64,000 nt of DNA from an uncultured Enhydrobacter sp. (GCA_946222995.1 CAMIOS010000004.1:47645-111644), one strand, 5' to 3'; shown: positions 18,999-28,283, numbered from the stretch's first letter. A program made the numbers and translations. Notes: a model not told the origin generated them from the sequence alone.

Positions 18999-19454
18999 AT
19001 GAACATCTTGTCTACTTATCGAATTAAACTGACTTTGGCAACCTGTCTAGCTGTATGTCTGCTCACGGCATGTGGTCATAAAGATGATAAAACCACCGCC
19101 GATAACCAAGCTGCCGCATCTGCCGCTGAAGCTGCCGCAGCTCCCATGACAGCCGCACCTGCAGATAACAAAGGCACGCCTGCCGTGGTGAATGAAAGCA
19201 ATGCCACCGTCGATGCAGGACCCGATGTGGCAGCTGCTAGCTCAGCAGGCGAGGTCGAAGTCGGGGCAAGCAATGTCGCCCCCGAAGAGGCGATGGATGG
19301 CGGTGCGGATAATTCTGGCATGGATAAAATCAGTGAGAATGACCAAGTCATCGATGACCAGCCCGCCTCACCCAATGCCCCACGAGCCCCCGAAGAAACT
19401 AACGCCCCTGTTCACGAATCAAAAGCCATAGGCAATGCCAAAGTGGGTAAATAA
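18999..19454 (+). CDS. small alanine/aspartate-rich lipoprotein, function unknown
   Basis: A 151-aa protein with a signal peptide ending in LLTACG, a lipobox with the acylated cysteine near residue 26. The mature part is low complexity, rich in Ala, Pro, Asp, Glu and Asn, strongly acidic and probably disordered; no domain is recognisable. The 13-bp gap after secA indicates co-transcription with it. I do not recognise a family. The composition resembles linkers of envelope proteins, and the gene may be lineage-specific. Confidence 0.7.
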   Translation: MNILSTYRIKLTLATCLAVCLLTACGHKDDKTTADNQAAASAAEAAAAPMTAAPADNKGTPAVVNESNATVDAGPDVAAASSAGEVEVGASNVAPEEAMDGGADNSGMDKISENDQVIDDQPASPNAPRAPEETNAPVHESKAIGNAKVGK

Positions 19455-19479
19455 GGGCAATATGGGTTTTTAGGGCAAA

Positions 19480-20271
19480 TTAGTGATAACTGTCAAACCG
19501 TACCACATCATTACTCGCGCTCTCTATCGGCGGACAATTTGCCAAAAAAGGCGCGTTTTTGGGGCGTTTGACAATCACTCTGCCTTCTGCCGTTAATTGA
19601 TGTTTAGCCATATCAAGCATTGCAATTTCATCTGTCAAACTCGGTGGTGCGACCAGATTGTGTAGTACTTGCATGGATTTGCTAACCGCAGATTTATAGC
19701 TATCATGCGGAAACATCGGGTCAAGATAGACCCGATTTATTTTTGGTAGCGTAGGCAAAATCTCGTTCATTTGTCCAAAATAGATATCGATACGGGCAAG
19801 TAGCTTTTGCCAATTTGGGTTGTGTTGCATTTTGTGTTGTTCGGCGATTAATAACAAAAACATCAGCGGATTTTGCTCAACCATCGTCACATGGCTGCCT
19901 GTACTTGCCAAGATCAAACTATCATGTCCAAATCCGGCGGTGGCATCAATGACCGACATGCCTGCTTGTAATTTTGCCACTTTTAATAATAATTCTGTTT
20001 TTTTGCCCGCCCTAACCACGCGCTGCTGCAGACCTTGCCAATTAGGATTGACTTTCATGCCATTGGCAATGAGCGATAAGCTGCCATCTGTATCGAGTAA
20101 TAGCTGACCCTCTGGGACTTGTTTGAGCCATTTTTGCCCCACTTTTTGAGTTAGTGGGATAGGAGTTAAAGTCAAGCCAATCGTTGCTGCCATTTCCTGT
20201 AAGGTAATGAGAATAGGCTTAGCGGTATGCTTTTCAAAGCAAGGCGTAGCAGTATAAAACAGCGTCGGCAT
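19480..20271 (-). CDS. rsmJ: 16S rRNA (guanine-1516-N2)-methyltransferase
   Basis: RsmJ methylates G1516 of 16S rRNA using S-adenosylmethionine. The SAM site is in VIDATAGFGHDSLILAS, and VYLDPMFPHDSYKSA holds the catalytic DPMFP motif typical of RsmJ. From the ATG at 20271 the protein is 263 aa, near family length. The longer frame starting at 20334 would overlap the end of uppP and adds no homologous sequence. The ATG comes two bases after the uppP stop, implying translational coupling. Confidence 0.92.
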   Translation of the reverse strand: MPTLFYTATPCFEKHTAKPILITLQEMAATIGLTLTPIPLTQKVGQKWLKQVPEGQLLLDTDGSLSLIANGMKVNPNWQGLQQRVVRAGKKTELLLKVAKLQAGMSVIDATAGFGHDSLILASTGSHVTMVEQNPLMFLLLIAEQHKMQHNPNWQKLLARIDIYFGQMNEILPTLPKINRVYLDPMFPHDSYKSAVSKSMQVLHNLVAPPSLTDEIAMLDMAKHQLTAEGRVIVKRPKNAPFLANCPPIESASNDVVRFDSYH

Positions 20272-20273
20272 GA

Positions 20274-21104
20274 TTAAAGATAACCTAACCCTGCAGCAAT
20301 CAACACCAACACGCCCACAATGATTCGCCACCACGCAAAAATGGTGAAATCTCGGGTGCTAATCCAATTAACCAGCCATTTGATAAATATCATCGCAAAA
20401 ATAAACGACACGACTGTACCCAATGCCAAAATCGACCAATCATCCGAGCCACTAAGGACATTGTGATGCTTGGCTAAATCTAGCACCCCTGCACCCACCA
20501 ATACCGGAATGCCTAAGAAAAATGAATATTCGGCTGATGCCTTACGAGAAACCCCCAAAAACAGCGAGCCAATGATGGTGGAACCTGAGCGGGAGGTTCC
20601 AGGTATCAACGCCAAGCATTGAATCAGACCAATAAGCACCGCTGTTTTTAAATCAATATCTTCGGCTTCGGCGTATTTGATGGTATGTTTTTGGCGTTCT
20701 GCCCAAAAAATAATCAGCCCCCCCACGATTAGCATGATGGCAACGACAGTGGGTTTAAAAAGAGCGGCTTTTAATGCTTTGTCAAACAGCAATCCCAATG
20801 CCATAATCGGAATGGTCGAAACGATAAGCGAAATACCCAATTGGCGAGGGTTTTTGCGTTCGGGGTCTTTGCCTGTAATCAGCCCCATTAAGGCTCGCCA
20901 CAGTCGCCCCCAATATAAATAAATCACCGCCAAAATCGCCCCAAGTTGGATGACCACGATAAACAAATCCGCCTTATCTTTTGTCCAAAAATTGAGTAAG
21001 GCATCCGTTAAAATCAAATGCCCCGTACTTGAAATGGGCAAAAATTCTGTAATACCTTCGACCATCCCCATGATGATGGCTTTGATGACCAACATGATTT
21101 CCAT
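20274..21104 (-). CDS. uppP: undecaprenyl-diphosphatase
   Basis: UppP (BacA) dephosphorylates undecaprenyl pyrophosphate in the inner membrane, recycling the lipid carrier for peptidoglycan and other surface polymers; overproduction gives bacitracin resistance. Motifs are GMVEGITEFLPISSTGHLIL near the N-terminus and the second active-site block LIPGTSRSGSTI near residue 170. The 276-aa hydrophobic protein has about eight helices. It lies between tsaB and rsmJ on one strand. An ATG three codons downstream is an alternative start. Confidence 0.95.
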   Translation of the reverse strand: MEIMLVIKAIIMGMVEGITEFLPISSTGHLILTDALLNFWTKDKADLFIVVIQLGAILAVIYLYWGRLWRALMGLITGKDPERKNPRQLGISLIVSTIPIMALGLLFDKALKAALFKPTVVAIMLIVGGLIIFWAERQKHTIKYAEAEDIDLKTAVLIGLIQCLALIPGTSRSGSTIIGSLFLGVSRKASAEYSFFLGIPVLVGAGVLDLAKHHNVLSGSDDWSILALGTVVSFIFAMIFIKWLVNWISTRDFTIFAWWRIIVGVLVLIAAGLGYL

Positions 21105-21215
21105 ACAACTGTCCGATAGTAAAAATAAAAAATTGGGTGGCTATTGTAGCGGCTGAAACTTAGCCAAGGCTTAGAAAATCGCCAACAAAAACACACTGAT
21201 ATGTGGATGATAAAA

Positions 21216-21932
21216 CTACTTGCCTTGCTCTGCCAAGGTTTTCCATGCATGGTGGCGTAGATACACGGGTAGGGCGTTTTGTGCTGTCACTTGCTTGCCT
21301 TGTGCCAACATAACCGCCCCAAGTTGCCCGATAATACTTGCCGTTGGGCGGCTAGACTCATCATCCATAAAGGCTTTTTGTTTATCCTTAACGGTCAAAA
21401 ACTGCCCACCATCGCCGACAATAGGAAACTCGTCAGGCGTTTGGTAGCCATAATCCTCCAACCGCTCATCCGCTTTAGCGTTCATAATGTAAGGGACATT
21501 AGCTTGCAATGAGGGGTCAGTTACCGCTTCGGCAACAAACTCACCCAAATACACTTGGTTCATGCGCGCGTCAATGGCCGCATAGCAGCGGTTATCCCAA
21601 TCTGATAAGCGATTTTGATACAACGCCTTTTGTGCCACTGCTTGTAAGCTTGATACAGGCAAACAAGGCAAATCATGGGCAAAGGCGAGGGCTTGAGCCA
21701 CCGCGGCATCAATACGAATCCCACTAAATGCCCCGGGACCTCGATTAAAGGCAATCGCTGTCAAATGATCAAAGTTTATACTGTTTTGACGTAATAACTG
21801 CGCAATCATCGGCAAAATTTGTTGGGTTTGTTGGCGATTACCCGTCGCCGTCTGCTCGCCAATGAGCGAGCCATCAACATTGACCAACGCCACTGAGCAA
21901 TGCTCAAACACCGTATCTAAGGCTAAAATCAT
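21216..21932 (-). CDS. tsaB: tRNA threonylcarbamoyladenosine biosynthesis protein TsaB
   Basis: TsaB partners TsaD and TsaE to make the N6-threonylcarbamoyl modification of A37 in tRNAs reading ANN codons. The 238-aa protein opens with MILALDTVFEHCSVAL, the ASKHA-type beginning of the family. It contains FNRGPGAFSGIRIDAAVAQALA and LPCLPVSSLQAVA, which are diagnostic. It heads a minus-strand group tsaB-uppP-rsmJ; the 111-bp gap to uppP leaves room for a separate promoter. Confidence 0.93.
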   Translation of the reverse strand: MILALDTVFEHCSVALVNVDGSLIGEQTATGNRQQTQQILPMIAQLLRQNSINFDHLTAIAFNRGPGAFSGIRIDAAVAQALAFAHDLPCLPVSSLQAVAQKALYQNRLSDWDNRCYAAIDARMNQVYLGEFVAEAVTDPSLQANVPYIMNAKADERLEDYGYQTPDEFPIVGDGGQFLTVKDKQKAFMDDESSRPTASIIGQLGAVMLAQGKQVTAQNALPVYLRHHAWKTLAEQGK

Positions 21933-22205
21933 AAAGGCTTGCCTTGAGTGATTAAATAAGTAAATTTCAAAATTGGATTGTCAAAAATGGCGGTATCATA
22001 GCATTTATTGGTCATGATTGCATTAAAGCCGTCAGCACAGTGTCAAAAATTATTTATCAAAACCCCTTATTAGCAATAGGGTAATACTAAAAAAACTGCT
22101 ATACTAAGCGCTTATAAAACTAAAAATTTTTGCCATTGATATGGATCAACAAAAGTTTTTATTAATTGTTATCAGGGTTATGTCATCGCACGCTAAGGGG
22201 AGAGA

Positions 22206-23024
22206 ATGTCGGGTCAAATAATTTTTGATAATGGAACACATAAGGTTATCGTGTTTAGTGATTTGGTGTCGGGCGATGGGATTCAGTCCAACCAGTTTTT
22301 GATACTCAATAAAGACAACAACGAAACCAACGGCGCAGTCATTGACCCAGGCGGTGATTTGACGTATACCCCGCTCACGCTTGCGTTGCTTAAACATACC
22401 GACATGCGACATATTCGCTATGTGATAGGTTCGCACCAAGACCCCGATATTATCGCCTCGTTGCCCCGCTGGTTATTGCATACCGAATCCACCATGGTCA
22501 TCTCAAAATTGTGGGAGCGTTTTTTACCGCATCTTAATTCGGCATTTACCAGCGGGCGGCTACAGACAGGCTATCTTGATCGCATCATTGCGCTGCCCGA
22601 TGAAGGCGGGGTATTAAAACTGGGCGAAAGCTATTTATTTGCTTTGCCTGCCCATTTTCTGCATTCAGAAGGCAATTTTCAGTTTTATGATCCGATTAGC
22701 AAGATTTTATTTTCAGGCGATATGGGGGCATCGTTAATCGGCGACCCGCACCTTACGGTCGATAATTTTGAGGCGCATGTGCCGAGTATGCGCGGCTTTC
22801 ACCAGCGTTATATGGTAAGTAACAAAGTCACCCGTCTGTGGGCAAATGCGGTACGCCAACTAGACGTTGAGATGATTGTCCCTCAACATGGTAAAGCCTT
22901 TGTGGGGCAAGAAAATATTGGCAAGTTTTTAGATTGGATCGAAAACTTGCCTTGCGGTATCGATTTGATGAGTGAAAAAAACTATAACTACGCAGGCATT
23001 TTAAATAGTGTCAATGTAGAGTAG
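22206..23024 (+). CDS. MBL-fold protein of the flavodiiron (ODP) type, stand-alone
   Basis: A 272-aa metallo-beta-lactamase fold protein resembling the oxygen-binding diiron domain of flavodiiron proteins. Seen are NQFLILN, AVIDPGGDL, SHQDPDIIASLP in place of the usual HxHxDH, LPAHFLHSEGNFQFYD, LFSGDMGASL and VPQHGKAF. Several ligand positions are conserved, but the first His motif is altered as in ODP proteins. No flavodoxin domain is attached, so a separate electron donor would be needed if it reduces O2 or NO. The GGGGAGAG ribosome site supports this start. It stands alone before a strong terminator. Confidence 0.75.
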   Translation: MSGQIIFDNGTHKVIVFSDLVSGDGIQSNQFLILNKDNNETNGAVIDPGGDLTYTPLTLALLKHTDMRHIRYVIGSHQDPDIIASLPRWLLHTESTMVISKLWERFLPHLNSAFTSGRLQTGYLDRIIALPDEGGVLKLGESYLFALPAHFLHSEGNFQFYDPISKILFSGDMGASLIGDPHLTVDNFEAHVPSMRGFHQRYMVSNKVTRLWANAVRQLDVEMIVPQHGKAFVGQENIGKFLDWIENLPCGIDLMSEKNYNYAGILNSVNVE

Positions 23025-23110
23025 GTATTACTGATAACTGGTTTTGGAAAATGGCATAAAAGTAACCCTTGTTTAAACCGTTGTTCTCATGGGTTACCAA
23101 ACCGATATCT

Positions 23111-23144
23111 AGCAACTTTAATGCAAATTAAGGTTGCTTTTTTA
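23111..23144 (+). terminator. Rho-independent terminator of the MBL-fold gene
   Basis: AGCAACTTTAAT (23111-23122) and ATTAAGGTTGCT (23127-23138) form a near-perfect 12-bp stem with a GCAA loop and a T tract. Confidence 0.85.
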
Positions 23145-23269
23145 TAAAAAATTTTCAAATTTCGCTATAATGTTGAGGCGAGCCACTGCGGAAAATGTTT
23201 GGTTATTTTCTTTAGGCTGTCAAAAAATTATAATAAAATCCTTTCTTTTACCACCCATCGAATCAGCCT

Positions 23270-24193
23270 ATGTCTGCCCACGTTTCTGCACCATATTTTA
23301 CCAAACAAAAAATCCAAGCCTTGATTCATCTGACCCGCTTTGATAAGCCAGTCGGGATTGAATTGGTATTTTGGTCCACGCTGTGGGCGGTGTTTTTGTC
23401 GGCGATTGAATATAGGCAATTGCCACCCTGGCATGTGGTGGTGATTTTTGCGCTGGGTGCAACCTTGATGCGGGCAGCAGGCTGTGCGATTAACGATTTT
23501 GCTGACCGCAAAGTCGATGGGCATGTTGCTCGCACCAAAGGCAGACCGCTTGCTGATGGACGCTTAACAGGGCGAGAGGCAGTTTGGACGTTTGTGATTT
23601 TGTCATGGGTAAGTTGTGCGTTGCTGGTATTTTTGCCTGTCCAAGTGTTTTTTTGGTCATTTGGCGCAGTGGCATTGGCGTTTATTTATCCATTTATGAA
23701 ACGCTTTACCCATTTACCGCAAGTATTTTTGGCGGCAGCATTTGGTTGGGCGATTCCGATGGCGTATGTGGCGGTATCTACCACTTTGACGGGACAAACG
23801 CAAGTCGATAGGTGGTGTTGGTTATTATTCGCCGGTTATATGTGCTGGACAGTGGCATATGACACGCAGTATGCGATGTCTGACCGTGAAGACGATGTCA
23901 AAATTGGGGTCAAATCCACCGCCATTTTATTTGGTAAATATGATGTGTTCATAATTGGCTTGCTACAAGCGGTATTTTTGGTAAGTTTGGCTATAATTTT
24001 TTGGCATTATTTTGGCTTGCTAGCAGTTTTAACGCTATTACCCACGATTAGGATGTTTTATCGCCAAAACAAAAAATGCTTGACTTATCACCGCCAGTTA
24101 TGCTTTGAGGCGTTCTTAGACAATGTGTGGGTAGGACGTTATATTTTTGTTGTGATTGTCGCCCTTTCGTTACTTAAACTCTCTATGTTTTAA
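23270..24193 (+). CDS. ubiA: 4-hydroxybenzoate octaprenyltransferase
   Basis: UbiA attaches the polyprenyl tail to 4-hydroxybenzoate in the inner membrane, the committed step of ubiquinone synthesis. Both aspartate-rich prenyl-diphosphate motifs are present: NDFADRKVD near residue 80 and YDTQYAMSDREDD near residue 200. TRFDKPVGIELVFWSTLWA is the family N-terminus. At 307 aa with about eight helices it is of normal size. No ubiC gene adjoins it. A PQQ dehydrogenase gene follows 81 bp later. Confidence 0.95.
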   Translation: MSAHVSAPYFTKQKIQALIHLTRFDKPVGIELVFWSTLWAVFLSAIEYRQLPPWHVVVIFALGATLMRAAGCAINDFADRKVDGHVARTKGRPLADGRLTGREAVWTFVILSWVSCALLVFLPVQVFFWSFGAVALAFIYPFMKRFTHLPQVFLAAAFGWAIPMAYVAVSTTLTGQTQVDRWCWLLFAGYMCWTVAYDTQYAMSDREDDVKIGVKSTAILFGKYDVFIIGLLQAVFLVSLAIIFWHYFGLLAVLTLLPTIRMFYRQNKKCLTYHRQLCFEAFLDNVWVGRYIFVVIVALSLLKLSMF

Positions 24194-24274
24194 AAAAGGT
24201 TTAAAATACCCAAAAATTAGAACGGTTTTATACACATTTAAACGCTTTATTTATAAATAAGACATTGGAGTTTT

Positions 24275-26770
24275 ATGGAAACGAACACAACGACCATAAA
24301 AACCTCGACAACTGCAGTGACCAATACTAAACCGCCATATATTACCATGGCGGTTTTTGGTTTAATCGGGTTAGTGTTATTGCTTGGCGGGGGCTATTTA
24401 GCGAGTTTGGGCGGCTCGTGGTATTACATTTTTGCAGGTCTTGCCATGTTGGCGATCGCGATTTTGTTAAAAAAACGCCCAACCTTAGCCTTGTGGCTAT
24501 ATGCTGCATTACTGGTGGTGACAATTGTATGGTCGCTATGGGAAGTGAGTACGGACTTTTGGGCATTGGCACCACGCCTAGATATTTTGACATTATTGGG
24601 CATTTGGCTCTGGCTGCCAAAAATCACGCGTCATGTTACGCCTTATGTAACGCATGCAAACAACCCGCTAGTAAACAGACAATCATCAAATAATAAGTTC
24701 TTAGATGAAAGCTGGTTAAAACCTGTCCGTCATACATTAGGCTTGGTGATTTTATCGATTTTTGCGTTAATGGGCTATTCAATTTTTCATGACCCGCAAG
24801 AAATTAACGGTACTATTACTCGTGCTCAGCCGACCCCAAAAGCGTTGGCGGGAATTGCGGACAGCGATTGGACAGACTATGGACGGACGCCTGAAGGCAC
24901 CCGCTATTCACCATTAACCCAAATTAATGACAGCAATGTTAAAAATTTAAAAGAAGCGTGGGCATTCCGCACAGGCGACTTTAAAACTGAAAACGATTCG
25001 GGTGAAACGACCAATCAAGTCACACCAATAAAAGTGGGTAATGACTTGTTTATCTGTACCGCTCACCAATTTTTGATTGATATTGACCCTGTCACCGGCA
25101 AACAAAAATGGCGATTTGATCCAAAAATCAAATCGGATAAAACCTTTCAGCATTTGACCTGTCGTGGCGTGTCTTATCATGATGATGCGAATGTGGCGAA
25201 GAATGCCGCCAGCCTGCAAGTGCGTCAGACTCAATCAGCACTTTGTCCGCGTAAAGTCATTTTGCCCGTTAATGATGGGCGACTGATTGCGATAAATGCC
25301 GATAACGGACAACGTTGTACTGACTTTGGTACCAATGGCGAAATCAATCTGCAACAAGATATGCCAAACCCGTACCCAGGTGGTTATAATCCAACTTCGC
25401 CGCCTGTGGTGACAGGGACGACAATCGTCATTGGGGGTTCGGTAACCGATAACTTATCAACTGATGAGCCATCAGGTGTGATTCGTGGTTATGACGTCAA
25501 TACGGGTAAACTCATGTGGGTATTTGACACAGGGGCACAAGACCCCAATGCCATTCCTGGGCCTGGTCAAACATTCGTGCATAACTCGCCAAATGCATGG
25601 GCGCCGCTTGCCTATGATAGTAAAGCGGATGTCGTGTATGTGCCTGTGGGCGTGGGTACACCAGATATTTGGGGCGGTAACCGTGATAAACTGCAAGAGC
25701 GTTTTGCCAACTCTGTTGTTGCTCTTAATGCCACCACAGGTAAAGTGTTATGGAGCTACCAAACCACGCACCATGACTTATGGGACATGGACGTACCGTC
25801 CCAACCAACCATTGCTGATTTGACTGATAAAGAGGGCAAAACCACGCCAGTGGTGTATGTGACCACCAAAACAGGTAATGTGTTTGTACTAGACCGCCGA
25901 AATGGTAAACCCGTGGTACCTGTGGTAGAAAAAGCCGTACCACAAACCGTACAACACGGACTACAAACCAAAGGCGAACATTATTCACCAACCCAGCCAT
26001 TTTCGGCACTTGACCTTGCGCCACCAAATCGTCTGCAAGACAAAGACATGTGGGGTGCGACCATGTTTGACCAAATGTACTGCCGTGTGTATTTTAAAAC
26101 GCTAAATTATGACGGTATTTATACACCCCCATCAGAAAATGGGACTTTGGTATTCCCGGGTAACTTAGGCGTGTTTGAATGGGGTGGTATCTCGGTAAAT
26201 CCAGACCGACAAGTGGCGGTGATGAATCCTTTAGCATTACCATTTGTCAGTCGCTTAAAACCTGAAGATGCTAATCGTCCCCATAAAGAGCAAGGTGCAG
26301 GCACTGAGCAAGGTATTCAACCAATGTATGGTGCACCCTATGGCGTGAATATTCAGGCGTTTTTATCGCCACTTGGCTTGCCTTGTAAACAACCGGGCTG
26401 GGGCTTTGTGGCAGGTGTGGACTTAACCAATCACCAAATCGTATGGAAAAAACGTATTGGTACCATCCGTGATAGTCTACCAAAACTCATGCAATTACCA
26501 CCGCTTAAAATTGGTGTTCCTGGTTTAGGTGGTTCAATTTCCACAGCGGGCAATGTGATGTTTGTGGGTGCCACTCAAGATAATTATATCCGTGCCTTTA
26601 ATGTCAGCAATGGTGAGCAATTGTGGGAAGCCCGTTTACCAGCAGGTGGACAAGCGACACCAATGACATATTCAGTCAATGGTAAACAGTATGTGGTTAT
26701 CATGGCTGGTGGGCATGGCTCATTTGGCACCAAAATGGGCGACTATTTAGTGGCTTATGCCTTGCCTTAG
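24275..26770 (+). CDS. membrane-bound PQQ-dependent dehydrogenase (glucose/quinate/shikimate family)
   Basis: A quinoprotein of 831 aa. The first ~165 residues hold five hydrophobic helices that anchor it in the inner membrane and take electrons to ubiquinone. The periplasmic part is an eight-bladed propeller with tryptophan-docking repeats. Motifs include DWTDYGRTPEGTRYSPL, HLTCRGVSY, HDLWDMDVPSQP (catalytic-Asp region), TKTGNVFVLDRRNGKP and AGGHGSFGTKMGDYLVAY. Glucose dehydrogenase (Gcd) and quinate/shikimate dehydrogenase (QuiA) share this architecture and I cannot separate them from sequence alone. No PQQ synthesis genes are in the window. A strong terminator follows. Confidence 0.9.
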   Translation: METNTTTIKTSTTAVTNTKPPYITMAVFGLIGLVLLLGGGYLASLGGSWYYIFAGLAMLAIAILLKKRPTLALWLYAALLVVTIVWSLWEVSTDFWALAPRLDILTLLGIWLWLPKITRHVTPYVTHANNPLVNRQSSNNKFLDESWLKPVRHTLGLVILSIFALMGYSIFHDPQEINGTITRAQPTPKALAGIADSDWTDYGRTPEGTRYSPLTQINDSNVKNLKEAWAFRTGDFKTENDSGETTNQVTPIKVGNDLFICTAHQFLIDIDPVTGKQKWRFDPKIKSDKTFQHLTCRGVSYHDDANVAKNAASLQVRQTQSALCPRKVILPVNDGRLIAINADNGQRCTDFGTNGEINLQQDMPNPYPGGYNPTSPPVVTGTTIVIGGSVTDNLSTDEPSGVIRGYDVNTGKLMWVFDTGAQDPNAIPGPGQTFVHNSPNAWAPLAYDSKADVVYVPVGVGTPDIWGGNRDKLQERFANSVVALNATTGKVLWSYQTTHHDLWDMDVPSQPTIADLTDKEGKTTPVVYVTTKTGNVFVLDRRNGKPVVPVVEKAVPQTVQHGLQTKGEHYSPTQPFSALDLAPPNRLQDKDMWGATMFDQMYCRVYFKTLNYDGIYTPPSENGTLVFPGNLGVFEWGGISVNPDRQVAVMNPLALPFVSRLKPEDANRPHKEQGAGTEQGIQPMYGAPYGVNIQAFLSPLGLPCKQPGWGFVAGVDLTNHQIVWKKRIGTIRDSLPKLMQLPPLKIGVPGLGGSISTAGNVMFVGATQDNYIRAFNVSNGEQLWEARLPAGGQATPMTYSVNGKQYVVIMAGGHGSFGTKMGDYLVAYALP

Positions 26771-26783
26771 TATGAGTTAGTTA

Positions 26784-26814
26784 AAAAAACGCCTATTTAA
26801 TATAGGCGTTTTTA
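26784..26814. terminator. bidirectional terminator between the PQQ dehydrogenase gene and purN
   Basis: AAAAACGCCTAT (26784-26795) and ATAGGCGTTTTT (26802-26813) form a 12-bp perfect stem flanked by A and T runs. Confidence 0.85.
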
Positions 26815-26830
26815 ATGACGTTAAAAAAAA

Positions 26831-27505
26831 TTAGAAAATTAATTTTAAAGGTAGAGTTAAACCAAGTGAATTAGTTAATTTACCATTTTCAACTTTTACA
26901 ATATTGTGAGAAAAAAGACCAACAATCATTGGTAACAACTGATGTTCAAGACTATGTACCCGATTTTGTAAGGTTTCGGCAGTCTCACTATTTTTAATTG
27001 GCGTTACCGCTTGCGCAATCACTGCCCCTGCATCCAATTCACTCGTTACTAAATGCACACTACAACCGTGATATTTTTCGCCAGACTTTAACACACGTTC
27101 GTGAGTATCTAAGCCTTTATAATTTGGCAACAGTGAGGGATGCAGGTTGATCATCGGCACATGTAAGCCGTTCTCGGATGTTACCCCATCAATAAATAGC
27201 GGTGTTAAAATCCGCATAAACCCAGCCAACACCACCAAATCAGGTTGCCATGCGTTTAATATATCTAAGGCTTGTTGTTCAAAGCTGACACGGTTGAATT
27301 TTTTGCCATTTTCGTCTCGATCAATAATGGCAGTTGGAATATCCGCTTTTTTGGCGCGTTCAAGGGCAAATGCATCGGCTTTGTTGCTAATGACACCAAC
27401 AATTTGAAAGGGTAATTCGCCCGATTGCATTTTATCGATCAGGGCTTGCAGATTGCTACCGCTACCTGAAACAAGAACGGCAACTTTTAAAAGATTTTGG
27501 TTCAT
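26831..27505 (-). CDS. purN: phosphoribosylglycinamide formyltransferase
   Basis: PurN transfers a formyl group from 10-formyltetrahydrofolate to glycinamide ribonucleotide, the third step of purine synthesis. It has VLVSGSGSNLQALID at the N-terminus, LAGFMRIL, the catalytic Asn and His in INLHPSLLP, and the catalytic Asp in SELDAGAVIAQ. Length is normal at 224 aa. Its ATG lies five bases after the stop of a vapC-like gene, and I see no good ribosome site of its own. Translation may therefore be coupled to the toxin gene that now separates it from purM. Confidence 0.95.
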   Translation of the reverse strand: MNQNLLKVAVLVSGSGSNLQALIDKMQSGELPFQIVGVISNKADAFALERAKKADIPTAIIDRDENGKKFNRVSFEQQALDILNAWQPDLVVLAGFMRILTPLFIDGVTSENGLHVPMINLHPSLLPNYKGLDTHERVLKSGEKYHGCSVHLVTSELDAGAVIAQAVTPIKNSETAETLQNRVHSLEHQLLPMIVGLFSHNIVKVENGKLTNSLGLTLPLKLIF

Positions 27506-27510
27506 GGTAA

Positions 27511-27903
27511 TTAGTGATTGATAAAGGAAATTGGGTATTTAACAATATGCTCATCAACGGTTAAAAGCGTCAAATTTTCTGTCAGGGCTTGAGAAATTAA
27601 TAAGCGGTCAAATGGGTCTTTATGGATAAAAGGCAACTGTTGTAAATTTAAAACATGGCATTCTTTTATAGGCAAAATTTGGTATAGTTTATTTTGGATA
27701 ACATCATCAACAATTTCATTGAATGGCTTCGTCAATGTTAACTTACCAAGTTGGTGCTTGATTTGGATTTCCCAAATTGATGCTATGCTTAAATAGACGA
27801 TATGATTATCACTGCGTAAAATTTCGGCAATGGATTTTGGTAATTTACTGGCATTACACGTAACCCAAATAAAAATATGCGTGTCTAATAAACAATTTGC
27901 CAT
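27511..27903 (-). CDS. PIN-domain ribonuclease toxin, VapC type
   Basis: A 130-aa PIN-domain protein of the COG3744 kind. The four acidic residues that hold the catalytic metal are in place: D7 in LLDTHIFIW, E45 in SIWEIQIKHQLGKL, D99 in HKDPFDRLL and D117 in LLTVDEHI. VapC toxins cut tRNA or rRNA when freed from their antitoxin. It follows the presumed antitoxin gene by 11 bp and precedes purN by 5 bp. The position inside the pur gene pair suggests acquisition by transfer, although base composition does not stand out. Confidence 0.88.
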   Translation of the reverse strand: MANCLLDTHIFIWVTCNASKLPKSIAEILRSDNHIVYLSIASIWEIQIKHQLGKLTLTKPFNEIVDDVIQNKLYQILPIKECHVLNLQQLPFIHKDPFDRLLISQALTENLTLLTVDEHIVKYPISFINH

Positions 27904-27914
27904 GATTACCCCAA

Positions 27915-28202
27915 TTATTTATACAAAATATCATCTTCAGGAAACCAAAAATTATCGCCTAAATATTCGTCAAAATCGTCAGACATTGTCATAGCAATGG
28001 GAAAGCGATTAAAGCGTTTTTCGGCAATGTTACTGTTGGCGGATATTTTTTCTGTTGATAATCCATCAGTAAATGGCATATCCATAATCAGTTTAATCAA
28101 GGCAAAACGTTCATTAGCGGATAAATGTTCAATCATTGGGGCAAATCTTTGCACACTTGGCTCAAATGCTTTAATATCATAATCGACACTCAAGGCTTGC
28201 AT
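27915..28202 (-). CDS. antitoxin of the PIN toxin (DUF2281-like tail)
   Basis: A 95-aa acidic protein directly upstream of the PIN toxin, the usual antitoxin-first order. Its C-terminus MSDDFDEYLGDNFW resembles the toxin-wrapping tail of DUF2281-type antitoxins. The N-terminal part contains MIEHLSANERFALIKLIMDM, likely an amphipathic helix. No clear DNA-binding fold can be read. The role is inferred mainly from the partner and the spacing. Confidence 0.72.
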   Translation of the reverse strand: MQALSVDYDIKAFEPSVQRFAPMIEHLSANERFALIKLIMDMPFTDGLSTEKISANSNIAEKRFNRFPIAMTMSDDFDEYLGDNFWFPEDDILYK

Positions 28203-28283
28203 TATTCACCTCTTAATCACTTAGAAGAAACTTGGAAAATAAAGGCATTCATGACTCACCTTTACAATTTTTATCTTAAAAAC

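Noticed and set aside
20272..20334. Upstream extension of rsmJ into uppP
   Set aside because: It overlaps the end of uppP and adds no family sequence; the ATG at 20271 gives normal length.
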